A program made the translations under genes and the position numbers. Positions 1 to 12,800 of a stretch of 64,000 nt of DNA are shown here, piece after piece. The DNA is taken from contig CALNVZ010002100.1 of the NCBI GenBank assembly GCA_940671915.1, positions 10,964,246-11,028,245 on the forward strand, in the 5' to 3' direction. The stretch's first letter is position 1; each line of letters begins with the position of its first letter. Under the pieces are notes generated by a model that saw nothing but the letters and a program-made list of their open reading frames with translations, was not told where the DNA came from and did not search any database. The stretch is from Paracentrotus lividus. Taxonomy: Eukaryota > Echinodermata > Echinoidea > Camarodonta > Echinidae.

Positions 1-106
1 GCTCTGTGATTACTCTACATGCGTTCTAGGAAATCTCGACTTCCTACAAACTCCATTTGGCTATTTTCTGGAGATACGTTATTCACTTTCTTCCTCTTCC
101 TTTCCT

Positions 107-566
107 TTAAAGCTGGTGTATAGATTTGGGAGTAAGAAAAAATAATTTTGATTCGCATTTAGATAAATTGTGAAAGATTGAATCCAATAACAATAATAAA
201 GCAAATTATAGTACATGTACTTGAAAACTCGTTTTAGTGTCTCTATTTCATAATATAAAGGATCCGACTCATGTTAGCGCTTACGTGGAAAACCAATGGG
301 GATTCTCTTGTGTGCATGTTACACACAGATCATTCGCATTATTCACGCCGTAACCTCCGGCGTGCGAAACTCTCAGCAGAGAGTTAAACGGCAGTTACAT
401 TACACTTCATTCAAAAATTTTCAATGAAATTCATCAGAAATAATGAAAGCGATGTCACAAGATCTCTCACACATATCTTTTAGTGCAATGTGGACAACAT
501 GAGACTATATTTGGTCTGTTTTGTGCCAATTCCTTTTTTGTTACCAAAACTATACACCAGATTTAA
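107..566. mobile_element. TTAA-flanked MITE, copy 1
   Basis: The element is bounded by TTAA at 107-110 and 563-566. Its inverted ends read CTGGTGTATAG and CTATACACCAG. A second copy at 8088-8574 matches along its length, including the stretch that reads GGAAAACCAATGGGGATTC on the plus strand. TTAA target duplication with short inverted ends is typical of piggyBac-type non-autonomous elements. No transposase frame is present. Assignment to piggyBac is inferred from TTAA alone. Confidence 0.75.
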
Positions 567-1032
567 TCTTTGCTATTAAAAAGGTCTATATTTCAATTCC
601 TGATTTTCGGAGACCATGTCCAAGAAACTTGAGTTGATAGTCCTGATTTTTATGAGGAGTTTCCTTTCAGTATATGCACTGATCAAGAGTACTTATGGCC
701 CACACAACTTATTATTAACAATCTTCTGTGAAACCACTTCTTTTGATGCATTAATGCATTTTTTATTCATGAATTAGTTTCCTTGTAAATGGGGACATCT
801 GTGTTCCAATTACAAGTTGTTGCTTTGTTGGTTTTCATGGGAAATAAATACTAAAACGAGTTCAGTACAATAAGAGTACTTTCTTTTCCAGAAGTATACA
901 GAAATTTAACAATTTTTCTTATTTTTTAAATTTAGTATATCTGATAAAAACAATGAGCTGTCAATATGATTTAACATTGCCTTCCAGAAGGTGCAAATAA
1001 TTATGTTCTAAGAGAATAACAATCTATGAGCA
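567..1032. other. unannotated AT-rich intergenic DNA
   Basis: I see no open frame with recognisable similarity and no clear repeat ends. It separates two TTAA-type elements. Confidence 0.5.
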
Positions 1033-1480
1033 TTAACCCTAAAAATACTGGGGGGCATCATGCCCCCCCCCCTCTCAACATTTTCCTCAACCATTCCGCC
1101 ACTCAAAATTTTTTGATCGCGCCACGTGCTGACTTTTTAAACCTTTTAAATCTTTTTAAACTATTTTCGCGAAAACCAGACAAGTTTACAATTACAATAA
1201 CTCGCATCAGACCGAAAATGGATTTTGAAAAACATCTTGTGTACAAAGTCATTGCAAATGGAGTTTTCTCACCTTATTCTTAAAGATATGATTATTTTCA
1301 CTCTCATTGGCTGAAATCAATTTATTTTTGCGTAATTATGCTTCAAAAAGTTCTGCAATAATTTTCGTGAAAAAACAAAAACAAAAGGTAAAAAAAACCA
1401 GAGAAATAAAAAATGAAATACATAAGAAATCTATTGCGCTACCAGAAGTTTACATACCCCCAGGAAATTCACTGGAAATG
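1033..1480. mobile_element. diverged TTAA element, related to 57324-58050
   Basis: It begins with TTAACCCTAAAAATACTGGGGGGC at 1033 and continues through a C-rich run. It shares features with the element at 57324: a G/C-rich hairpin just inside the end, a 'cagacc' plus GTGTACAAA stretch, and an AAATACATAAGAAA stretch. The right end is not clear; it may be truncated near 1450, where a Tc1-like word (GAAGTTTACATACCCCC) occurs. The short open frames here are incidental. Confidence 0.45.
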
Positions 1481-1499
1481 TTCACTTGCCAAACATAAA

Positions 1500-3057
1500 A
1501 TTTAATAATCATTTGGTTTAATGGACTAATGTTCTTGTGACACATTTTTTGAAAATCTTATAAATTTATATTGTGTAATGGGAAAAATACAGTATGTTAC
1601 ACAAAAACAAAACTAATAAACAAGGTCTTGAATTATATCAAAAAATTTATTGCAAGTGTTAGAGTACTGAAAAATAACCACATAAAAACATAAAATATTG
1701 TGTTAGACACTATTCCCCGAAGTATCAAAATATAAAATTCATGATTTTATCATTCCAACCATAACAAGTAAGTCCTATATATTAAACTAACTCTTTACCC
1801 ACTAGTATTCCGCGTGAATGATTTTATGTACTAAACAAAAATCAGACTGCTGTCTGTGTAAGATGCAGATTCGTAAGACATTAATATAACTTCATTCCAA
1901 CATACTTAAATAATAGAATCATGTTTTGTTAGAGTAGCACCACCTAACCAATGATTTACATTAAAATTATTTTTAAAAATACAAATATATATGATAAAGA
2001 TGTTTGAAACAATTTCATTCTTGAATCAGTATTAATACCTGAATAGCTATAGTTCAATTAATAAAATCCTATAAATCTTATGTTAGAGAATGATGAAGAA
2101 TTGATGCTCTATTAGTATTCATTATCCCTTCCATATCACAAATAAAATTTGTTGAAAGCTTTTTTATTAAGTGCCAAATTTTCATTGTTAATGTGCTTTA
2201 AAGCTGAACTACTCATACAGTCCAGTTTCCTAACCTACAAAACCTTCATGCACCACTGTGACCATGTAGTCTCATATGCCCACTTAACCAACTGAGAACT
2301 AGAGAAAAAAAATTTAACTAGTGGAGCGTGGTTGCCAGGCATGGTTGCCCCAAATCATTCTACATGAATTTCTAATAAAATCATATCCAATGTCTTATCA
2401 TTCGAATAATTTCAGGTTTTATTTATTTTATGGAACAATGTTTGAAAAAGTCAGAAAGAGGGGTTCTCAATTTTCCCATGCTTTATGTATGGGGGCTTAG
2501 GCCTCAACTCAAATTTAGCCTCTGTTCTTTACAACATTCATACATGTAGTTACCAAATTAAAAATGAACATAATGCCCATCCAAGTATTCCTGTATTCTG
2601 AAATAAATCTTAGAATTATTAAGCTAAGCTATACTGAAATATACAAAGAATTTTCAATCATTGTATTGAAAGATATATTAGTCAAGACTTCCAGTCTTAT
2701 TGCAGACCCCTCCCCCAATAATTAAGTTTAATATCAAACTTCACATTACATGAGCTTCAAGAAGATCAACAAGTATCTTTATCTGTAAAGCTATTACAGT
2801 GTAACCTTGTTGTACAGAGCACTGTTTTTTTAAATAAATCCTTAGTATAGCAAGAATTGCCCTTCCAATTTCTTTGTACAGTCTTCTCCAATTATAACAA
2901 ACATGGATACGACATGATTTTGTTATGAGGCAATTGTCTTGGTCCTAATTTCAGGACGTCTGATGATTATACACGTCCGTCTATGTGCTACATTTATGTG
3001 TGTCACTAAGTTTCTGGTTTTACAGTATTAATATTTAACTCAAATTATTAGGAACTG
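1500..3057. other. unannotated AT-rich intergenic DNA
   Basis: Low-complexity AT-rich sequence downstream of SUMF1. I found no exon, RNA gene or complete mobile element. A weak relative of the foldback family at 3058 may lie around 2800-2900. Confidence 0.5.
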
Positions 3058-3235
3058 ACAGTCTACTCCAGTTATTATGAGATGCTTGCGACTAAGCCAA
3101 TTACCTCATAATAAAATCATGTTATACTGAACAAACAGGCACAGACACATATGTGCACATGTTTGGACCAAAATAAGAACCTCGTTATAACAATATCTAG
3201 TTGTATTTTATGCTCACTATAATAGGAGTGGACTG
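3058..3235. mobile_element. short foldback/MITE with ACAGTCTACTCC ends
   Basis: The left end reads ACAGTCTACTCC and the right end GGAGTGGACTGT, with a TTATTATGAG / CTATAATA continuation in each arm. It is about 178 bases long. The same end motif bounds 51306-51490, and single arms occur near 49197 and 49790. It is a small dispersed non-autonomous family with no coding capacity. Confidence 0.6.
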
Positions 3236-4229
3236 TATTAAGATCAAAAAATAAAAATCTGAAAATATTCCTTGCACAAACCCTTTTAATTTGTCCAAAT
3301 GAAAGCACATAATTTAAACCACATGTGTGCACTATGATGCTACTATAGAAACAATTAGTATGATTGTGTACTATGTACATATCAAACAAATAGTTACGGA
3401 CTGCAGAAATATTGCTCTTGATTGGATGCATTTCAATACGTGATGGAATTATACATTTTATTCACTAATGCAATAAAAAGTTCAAAAATACAATTAGTAT
3501 TACTGTGTACTCAATAGCTAAAATAGAAAAAAAAACTTATATTGATTATCTGCAGATTTATAAAATTCATATTGATTAGAGGATACACCTGTGCCATAAA
3601 TAAATAGCATCAGCAGAGTCCATGTTTATCTCTAAATCAAGAGTTTACCTGGAGTAAATGCAAACAGTAGATTGAAAAATACTGATGACATATAAAATCA
3701 TAATGCAATGGGGATCTTGATCTAGGTCTACATTTAGTGCTTTTTAAAGCAATTAAAATTGTAAAATATATATGTTGCACATTTAAAAAAAAAACTTTTA
3801 GCACCTAAACCTCCCGAGACCGCATGTCAGCTTACTCACTAAACCGCCCCAGACTGCCCCTCTTTTATGCAAGCTATAGTCACGATAAAATTAAAAAAAT
3901 ATGTGATTAAACTTGCCCATACTTGTGCATAACCTATGGGATATGTGCTGTCAAATTCTGCACAAAAGAGTTTTGTTTTACGAGCATTTCTTATCAAAAC
4001 ACCACGATGCAAACACAGAAAAACCCTTTCCGTTAATGAGTAAGACACGGTTCATGCAGTCTCTAGGAGCTAAAGGATTTATAATGTGAAATAAGGATTA
4101 TTTTCATAATTTCATCATTCTTGCAATGCCATATATTTCAAGTTAATAGTTAAATTCACATCTTATTTCTTAGAGTTATACTTAAAATAAAAAAGTAAAG
4201 AGCAGTGTTGTTCATCAAGGTGTCACAAA
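3236..4229. other. unannotated intergenic DNA
   Basis: AT-rich, with scattered short open frames on the minus strand that match nothing I recognise. No splice-compatible exon was found. Confidence 0.45.
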
Positions 4230-4234
4230 TTAAA

Positions 4235-5880
4235 ACAAGTGGATTAGTAAATTACGCGATGCGCAATATATGTCCCCGCCGATAATGTAAAATTCCCATT
4301 ATATCACGATCACGTCTAATCACATAGCGCCAACAGAATCAAAATCGGGTAAAAATGGAAAAAACGGAAAAGAAGTAAGCATTTTGTAGCCAATGTACAA
4401 ATATAAGGTCAAAGTCAAGGTCAAGAGGGTCAAAAGTCAAAATTCTGTGAAGAAGTTTTGTAGTCCTCACCTAGTGCTATCACACAAGCAAACGGAATCG
4501 ATAATCGGATGAAAAATGGCGAAGAGTAGGAATTTTTGTAGCCAATTAACAATATTAAGGTCAAAAATCAGATCACATAGGTCAAAGGTTCAAAATTCTG
4601 TGAATAAGTTTTGTAGCCATCAACCATAATGCTATCACATAAAGCAAGCGGAATCAAATTGGATGAAAAATGGTGAAGGAGTTAGCATTTTGTAGCCAAT
4701 GTACAATATAAGTAAAATCAAGGTAAAAGGTGAAAGGGGTCAAAAGTCACAAATTCCGCGAAGAAGTTTTTGTAGTCCTCACCTAGTGCTATCAAATATG
4801 ACAAACGGATCGAAATGATGAAAAATGGAGGAGGCGCAAGCAAGTAGCATTTTTAGCCAATTAACAATATAGGATTATCAAAAAATCAAGGTCCAAAGGT
4901 CAAAAGGGTGAAAAGTCAAAATTCCGTGAAAAAGTTTTGTAGTCCTCACCTAGTGCTATCACATAAAGCAAACAGAATTCGAGCGGAGAAAAAATCGGGG
5001 ATGGAAGAATTCAAAAATATGTGTGGGGAAGGAGTAGCATTTTTGCTACCCAATAAAGTAAAAGTCAGGTCAAAGGTCAAGGGTGTCAAAGTCAAAATTC
5101 CCACAAGAAATTTTGTGGTCCCTCACTAGTGCATCACATATTGCCAATAAAGGGGAATCGAGAATTCGGATGCAAAAGATGGTTGAAGGAGAGCATTTTT
5201 TAGCTCATTATAAATATAGCGTTCATAAAATCAATGGTCCAAACTGTCAAATGGGGTCAAAGAGCAATTTCTGTGAAGAAGTTTTGTGTAGCCTCACCTT
5301 TAGTGTATCAATAAAGCAAGCGGAATCGAAAATACGGCATGAAAAATGGTGCGGAAGGCAGTAGGCCATTCCTTGTAGCCATGTTGCAAATATAATTAAA
5401 GTCAAGGTCAAAAGTCAAAGGGATTCAAAAGTCAAAATTCGCCGAAGAAGTTCTCGAGTCTCACCATAGTGCTATCAAATATGCATAACGCTCAGAGAAT
5501 CGGTATGAATAAATGCGCGAAGTGAGTAGCATTTTTTTTAGCCTATTAACCCAATATAGGTCAAAACAAGGTCAGGTCAAAGGGTCAAAGGGTCAAAAGT
5601 TCAAGTTCCGTGAAGAAGTTTTGTAGTCTATCACCTCAGTCGCTACACTAAAGCAAATCAGAAATCCGAGAATCGGTATGAAATAATGGCGAAGGATGTA
5701 GCATTTGTGTAGCCAATTAACATTATAAGGTCAAAATCAAGGCGTCAAAGGTCACAAGGTCAAAATTTTCTGTGAGGAAGTTCATTTGTAGCTTATTACC
5801 TAGTGCTAATCATGTAGGAGAGCCCCAAGCTGACACTCGAAATCCGTGGGACTAGAAAATGGCGAAGGAGTAGCAAATTG
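4235..5880 (+). repeat. AGGTCA-rich tandem array, about 10 units, noisy
   Basis: Roughly ten head-to-tail copies of a unit about 150-175 bases long. Each unit has a GAATCGAAATCGG block, GATGAAAAATGGCGAAGGAG, GTAGCATTTT-TAGCCAATTAAC, several AGGTCA/GGTCAAAG words and TGAAGAAGTTTTGTAG. Unit markers fall near 4335, 4495, 4650, 4808, 4976, 5156, 5321, 5493, 5668 and 5834. The left flank (GTGGATTAGTAAATTACGCG) is shared with the arrays at 45880 and 63000. Compared with the array at 45880, single-base insertions and deletions are abundant here, which suggests unpolished sequence. It begins about 40 bases 3' of the SUMF1 stop. Confidence 0.85.
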
Positions 5881-5921
5881 AAGATTTTGGTCACAATAAC
5901 GGAACGCAACGACGGAGGATC

Positions 5922-6053
5922 TTAGCAGTTGTTGCATGGGATATCTTCTGGAAGCACGATGCAGCCACACCTGAAGCCCAGATGTCAGGCTGAGCTGTCG
6001 CGGACACGTTTCTCGAGCGCGGGCTTCACAGACGGTACCTGTAGCAGTAAAGA
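5922..6053 (-). CDS. SUMF1: SUMF1 terminal exon 8, frame-broken
   Basis: Just inside a CCAG acceptor, the minus strand reads TAC TGC TAC AGG TAC CG, i.e. YCYRYR, the FGE catalytic-cysteine block. Further on it reads GACAGCTCAGCC (DSSA) and CTGGGCTTCAGGTGT (LGFRC), the end of the FGE fold. These blocks lie in different frames: there is an extra T near the acceptor, extra bases after CG, a further shift before DSSA, and a TGA after DSSA. A TAA follows at 5922-5924 in the LGFRC frame. The exon lies next to a stretch of noisy sequence, so sequence error is the likeliest cause; pseudogenisation is the alternative. Confidence 0.75.
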
Positions 6054-6843
6054 CTGGACCAAGCAGATAAAAATATTCATTCATTTGGATTATTCCATCT
6101 TAATCATTCATACTTTATTCTTAGCAGGTTTAACCTCTGTCAGTGGGTCTTTAACTATCCAATTAGAAGTCTAATGACAAATATAATTGAATTAATGTAT
6201 AGTGGGAAGGTTGATTTAAAGAACAAGCAAGGTTTTTTCTCATCTTAAGTACCTTTAAAGTGGAGCCAGCTTACTCCCATTATAATATGCATCTGTATGA
6301 CAACATGAATTAGGTGATTTCTATTGGTCTCGATTACATACATGTACATGTAGACATATGGTTATATTCCTCTTATTTTGTGTAACATATTTTCACTATT
6401 TCTGACAAGGTTATTAAATGAGTCTTAAATGCCTTTTTATAATGGGAATACACTGTACATGTATCTAAAATTGTATATCATGTACTTTGTATACATGTTC
6501 TGTATAAAAGACTATTTCCCTTACCAATAAATCAAAAATAATTATATTCATACACACTACTACCAACTTTTTATTTCATTTAAGGTATTGCTGTGTCTCG
6601 CACACGCATTACAAATATAATGAGTAATTTTAGAGGGATAAAGGCGGAGTGAAAACTTCCTGTTATAATATACAGACATATGAACCCATTTGAAGAGCCA
6701 AATAAACAGAAAAACGAACTTCTGCTGGTACTATATTATAATATCCTCTAACTTTTGTATAAGTTGTGTATTTAATGGTTTTGAGAAATCACAATAGACA
6801 TGTTGTATATGCACTTGTTTAGAATGAAGTTGTGCACATTTAT

Positions 6844-6882
<39 letters not shown>

Positions 6883-9800
6883 TTAATACTCTTTTGTCAT
6901 ATTGTCCTTATTTTGATTTTTATGCCTCTGTGACAAAGTCTCACTGGAGGCATTATGTTTTCGGGTTGTCCGTCCGTACGTCCGCCCACTTTCGTTCTCA
7001 AGATAACTTAAGAACCATTTGACGGATCATCTTAATTCTTGGTACATGTATGCATACTGGGATGACAATGATCTGATTAGATTTTGTGGTCACAAGGTCA
7101 AAGGTCACAGAGGACAATAAATAGGAAAAAATAGCTCGTTCTCACAATAATTCAAGAACCTTTTCACTAATCATCTTCATACTTAGTGTATGTGTGCATA
7201 CTTGGGTGGCAATGATCTGATCAGATTTTGGGGTCACAAGGTCAAAGGTCAAAGGTCACAGAGGGCAATAGATATGTTAAAATAGCTAGTTCTCATGAAC
7301 CGATTGACAGATCATCTTCACACTTGGTACATGTGTGCAAACTGGAATAACAATGATCTGAGTAGAATTTGGGGTTACAAGGTCAAAGGTCAAGGTCAAA
7401 GTTGTCTTTTTATAATGAAAACAAATACATGAATGTGCCATATATTTCTGATCTGGCAATGGCGGAGGCATAAATTTTGACCATGCGTGGTTGAGGATTC
7501 ATCTAATTCTCTTATGGACTTCAACCATTTTTCTCTCTCTTTTCATTCTTCTTAAATAGTAAAAGAAAACCATTTAAAACTTGGGCACAATTTTGATGTA
7601 GCAGATTATATGACAATATTATTCAGATATTTTTTTTATGCCTCCGCCACCGAAGGTGGTGCCGGAGGCATCATGTTTTCGGGTTGTCCGTCCGTTCGGG
7701 TTGTCCGTCCGTCCCGTTTGCTCGTTATCGCGATATCTCAAGAACCACTTGAGAAATCAACTTCAAACTTGGGGATGGTATGTATCACCATAGGAAGATG
7801 ATCTGATTAGATTTTGGAGTATGTAGGTCAAAGGTCAAGGGTCACAGAGGTCAAATTGTGAAATTCCATGTTTTGAGCTCGTTATCGCGATATCTTAAGA
7901 ACCACTTGAGATATCAACTTCAAACTTGGGGATGGTATGTATCGCCATAGGAAGATGATCTGATAAGATTTTGGAGTATGTAGGTCAAAGGTCAAGGTTC
8001 ACAGAGGTCAAATTGTGAAATTGTGAAATTCCATGTATTGAGTTCGTTATTGCGATATCTCAAGAACCACTTTGCAAGACAGACAGGTTAAAGCTGGTGT
8101 ATAGTGTTGGGAGAAGGAAAAATTTAGTTTGGATTCACAGTTAGATAATATGAAAGCCTCAATCCTATAACTGTAACAAAGAAAGTTATATTACATGGAA
8201 TCTCGTTTTAATGTCTTTATTTCACGATATTATAGTATAAAAAAGATAAGACGGGGACCCGACTCAGCTTTGTGTGCACTAGGCGTTCACATGGAAAACC
8301 AATGGGGATTCTCTTGTGTGGGTGATACACACAGATCGCTACGGTCCATTCATGCGGGAAGTTCGGGGGACAGGACAACCCAGCAAAGGTCTCAAAACCG
8401 TTACAAATTGTGTTTGGATTCAAACATTTCACTGAAATTCACCGGAAATCGTGAAAGGAATATCACAAAATCTCTCACACATGTCTTTTAGCGCAATGTG
8501 AACAACATGAGACTATATTTAATTGGTTTTATGCCGATTTTTTTTTTGTTACCAAAACTATACACCAGGTTTAAGGAAAAGTGCAATTCCATATTTTATT
8601 GGCTTACTGAATGATTATCATTCCAACAATACATAGGTTATTTTTTCATTGAAATTTAACCCTTTACTTTTATTTTTGTCTGATCTCGATTGCACCTCTA
8701 CATGTACGTGCATCTTTGATACCTGGTCTTTTTATACTCAACACCTTACATGTGTCTGTTTTGCATTGTAGTGTTTTTGTATTAAGCATCTACATGTTTT
8801 ATCTGTGCAATCTATCTATTTTAACCAATTTTTCAGCATGTTTAATATCTCTAGATATGTATTGAATAGGTTTTCGTTGCGATGTTGCTATTAACAACTC
8901 GTTTAATCAACATTTTGGCCTTTAGGTTGATCCTACAATTTTTATGTACTAACATGTTACATTTTTTTTTTTTTTTTTTTTTGTAACTAAGTAACACAAA
9001 GCAAAAACAGAACCAAATTCTTTTAAAATTTTTTCACAATAGTATACATGACTCTCCAGGTGCATGCGAACACATCTACGAGATCTTTTTATAAATGTGA
9101 ATGTACAGCATTGTTGTTGTTATGATGTAAGCAGGGAAACCCCTTACATATCCCTGATGTAAGAGAGTGTGTATGAGTGCTTTCCTACTTCTGTGTGTGT
9201 AATTACAATGTAGTTGTATGAGCAACGGATAGCCTCTGGTCGGGGCCCGCTCTCCCCACTTGGATCGTCGCTGTTCTCGGGACTCTGAGCTGTGCGGTGT
9301 ATCGCGTTTCCCCATGGCTGCGGGCCCGCAGTCTTGGGGATCGCGGTGCAGTGCGTGGCTCTGGGTCTCGAGGGACGCGATGGTTGTGGGGAGCCAGCGG
9401 GCCTCAACTCGAGGCTATGTTTCACACGAGAGTGTGCAAGTGTGTGAATGAGCGTGTCGGTGCTGTGTTCGCCTGCATCTGGAACATCATCATGTTATCT
9501 TTTGTGTTTTCGGACTTATTTTCTTCTGTTTAATAACAACATCGTTTTACAGACCTATGATTTCTTAATTTCTCAGTCTTAGGTTGAATATGAATAATTT
9601 ATGTATCATGTTTTGTTAAAATATTTTGTTTGTTTTACTTTGTACATTGAATGCAATTCAGCCTTTGGGCTGCTATGTTCGATTCTTAATAAAACCTTTT
9701 TAATTAAAAAAAAAAATATTAACTTCAAATTTAAGGATGGTATGTATCACCATAGGAAGATGATCTGAACAGATTTTGGAGTATGTAGGTCAAAGGTCAA

Positions 9801-12800
9801 GGGTCACAGACTTCAAATTGTGAAATTTCATGTATTTTGTTAGTTATCGCCATATGAAGACGATCTTATTATATTTTGGACTGTGTAGGTAAAAAATTAA
9901 GGAGGGACTATGATCTAATAAAGTTTGGGGTCACAAGGTCAAAGATGTCTTTGTATAAAGGAAAATGAATAGATGAATGTGCTGTATATTTCTGATCTGG
10001 CAATGGCGGAGGCATATATTTCCACCGCCCGCGGTCGAGGATTCATGTTCTTTTTTTTGGTTTTTTTTTATTGAAGGGGAGATAAATGAGTTGAAATCAA
10101 TTATTCCTACATCAACTTACGATATGACACATGTAGGAGCCACCTTTCTTGACTTTGTCTGTCCCTTCCTCAGGGCCAACCTGCAAAAAAATAAATTGAA
10201 AAGTTGCTTGCAAATCATTTTTAAATAAGCAGAATAAAAACATCATAGTATTTTAACATCTTTTGACCAGTTGAGTTTGCAATAAGTGCTCTTCACTGGC
10301 CACAAAGTTTTGCTCTGAACAGTGTGAGACACAGACGTAGAGCTGGACACATTTTCTTTTGTTAGTGGGGGAAGATTAATAAATCACCCCCCCCCCCCTC
10401 ACTAACAATTGAAATTAATGCATGTCTATGCCCTTGTAAGATAAACTCTTGGAAGGTGAAACATGTAATACAGGTAGAAAGACAATTTTGATAGGAGTAT
10501 CACCTGAGATGCTCTCACAATTTAGCAAATTTAATTGGTTTCTAACTCAATAGGTTGTGCTACGTTCCTACATTCATACATTTAACAACCACACTAATGT
10601 GACACTGATGTAATGTAGAACTTAATTATGTTTACGGTAATGATACAATACTTTTTCACAGGGAATCTCTTCAACTTTCCAATTATTGTAAAGTGAGACA
10701 TCTTTAGAGATATTTACATGTATTTTTAAATTTTAAGGGATTTTCCAGTTCCACTAAATTCCTTTGAACATCAAAGCCTGAAGTTATAGCCTAAAGGTAC
10801 TACTATTTTTTTTTTCATTTATTTTTTTATATTTTCATATGTTATAGCCAATAAGGGGTTTGTTCTCGCAAACTAGTTTGATGCTTGACTTACCGGGTTG
10901 TTCTGAGGCTCGGGGCTATGTACTGTGGTCCACCAGTCGGCTACCCATTCCCATGCGTTACCTACAGTGTTGTACAAGCCATAGCCATTTGGTTCAAATG
11001 CCGTTACCTGTATCACGCCAGAAGAAATAAGCAAAGATTACAACAACCAGTTCTTTCATCAATAACTATAATTTTATTGGGGGGGGGGGGGAGAATATTA
11101 AAAATAGAAAATTGTATCAAGAATAAAAGGATAAGAACATACAATTTGAATCTCGGTATATCAATAACATTCAATTATTATTTTTTTATAGATAAAATAT
11201 ATAACATTTTCTCAAAGATCAACATCTGCACAAAAGCATAAAGTTGCTCCCCACAAGACTTAAACTTGATCATTACTGATATAACTCCAGATATGAAGAA
11301 CATTTCAATATACTTTTTTTAATTGGTATATAAGTTATTGAACTGTAAGGCTTTTAGATTTGAAAACTTTAGTAAACAGTTTTTAAGAACGTGTATGAAA
11401 AACAAATCTTAAAATATCACATATCCTTTTTCTGCCCCCACCTATGAAAAATATGACAATATAATATGACATAAACATTGGAATACTTACAGGGCAAGTT
11501 CCTTCATAACCATCCTCTGCTGTATTAACAGTGGGAAATTCCCCTTGCCAGATGTTGACCCTATGTTGACCTTTGGGCATCAACTTGTTGCCCCATGGAA
11601 AGAGCCTGCAATATAATAATCATTTATCATTATGGCAATTTCCCCATTTTCATGAGTAATTAAATTAGTTATTTTTATAGATTTGATTGGACTCTAATAT
11701 TCTAACTCATATTTTTCTTCAAACCTGCACTCATACTGTATATATCCTCTACTGTTCTGCTTTTTAAAACACAATTAAACATCATGGGTAAACCTCCCCT
11801 TTAAACACAAAATATGTAGGCATACCTATTATTGAGCCCTCCCCTTGCTGCATTCTCCCATTCGGCCTCTGTGGGTAACCTCTTGCCTGTCCACTGGCAG
11901 TATGCTGTAGCATCATTCCAAGATACATGAGTTACAGGGTGGTCCATTCTGGTAGAAACAAAATTTTGGTATTCAAATCATGATTCTTTTTATGAAAAGG
12001 GATTCATTGAGAATCAAACTCTTTTTTATCACAGTCCATAATAATGTTGCCAGTCCCACTTTTTAAAATTTTTAAAAAATAGTAATTCATCATCTTCAAA
12101 TACAATAAAATGATTGATTAAACCTATTATTTAAAAAAAAACAAAAAAACAACAACAACAAAAAAACAAAAACAAAAACAAACAAACATTTATTTCCCTC
12201 TGTTTGCATAATATCGTAAGTTTTATGTTTATTGTCTTTAATTATTTATTTCTTTTCTATTAAGTTCATCTCTAGATAAACTTTTACTTTTAGACTTTAC
12301 AATCATTTTAAGTCCAGATAATAATAATAATGACAATATTTATAATGCACTTACATGTAGATCATATTCAATGATGACAATTGACAATGTATTTCCTCCA
12401 GAAAATTCAATAGGTTTCAATAGGTTTCGATTCAAGATGTTTATAAATAGATACCAGTGTCACATATCGAAATTTCAATAAAAACACAAAAAGGCAGAGA
12501 ACTCTAATTAAATACTTGCTTTAAAATATATATTTCGGATTAACATAGTTGCAACGTAAGGCTTAAATCTTAATCTTATCAGAATAAATGCATATCACAG
12601 TTTGAAGCATCTTTGCCAATCTTACTTTTATCTATACAAAAAATCCTTGCTCCTCTTACCTCAAAGTGATACTAGAGTCTGGACCCTCTGGATGTCTCCA
12701 GTCAGCTCCTTTTACAGGGAGCCACCAAGGAGCGGCCGCAACCTGCCAATCAAGAAAAAACATTGTTGCCATGAGTGACACAGTATGACAAATAAGATTA

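Noticed and set aside
4235..5880. CRISPR-like regular repeats
   Set aside because: The repeats are contiguous tandem units of about 155 bases with no short-repeat/unique-spacer pattern, and the DNA is eukaryotic.
9144..9533. Overlapping open frames in the GC-rich patch
   Set aside because: They are open on both strands because of base composition; no recognisable domain, and they sit in a retroposed block.
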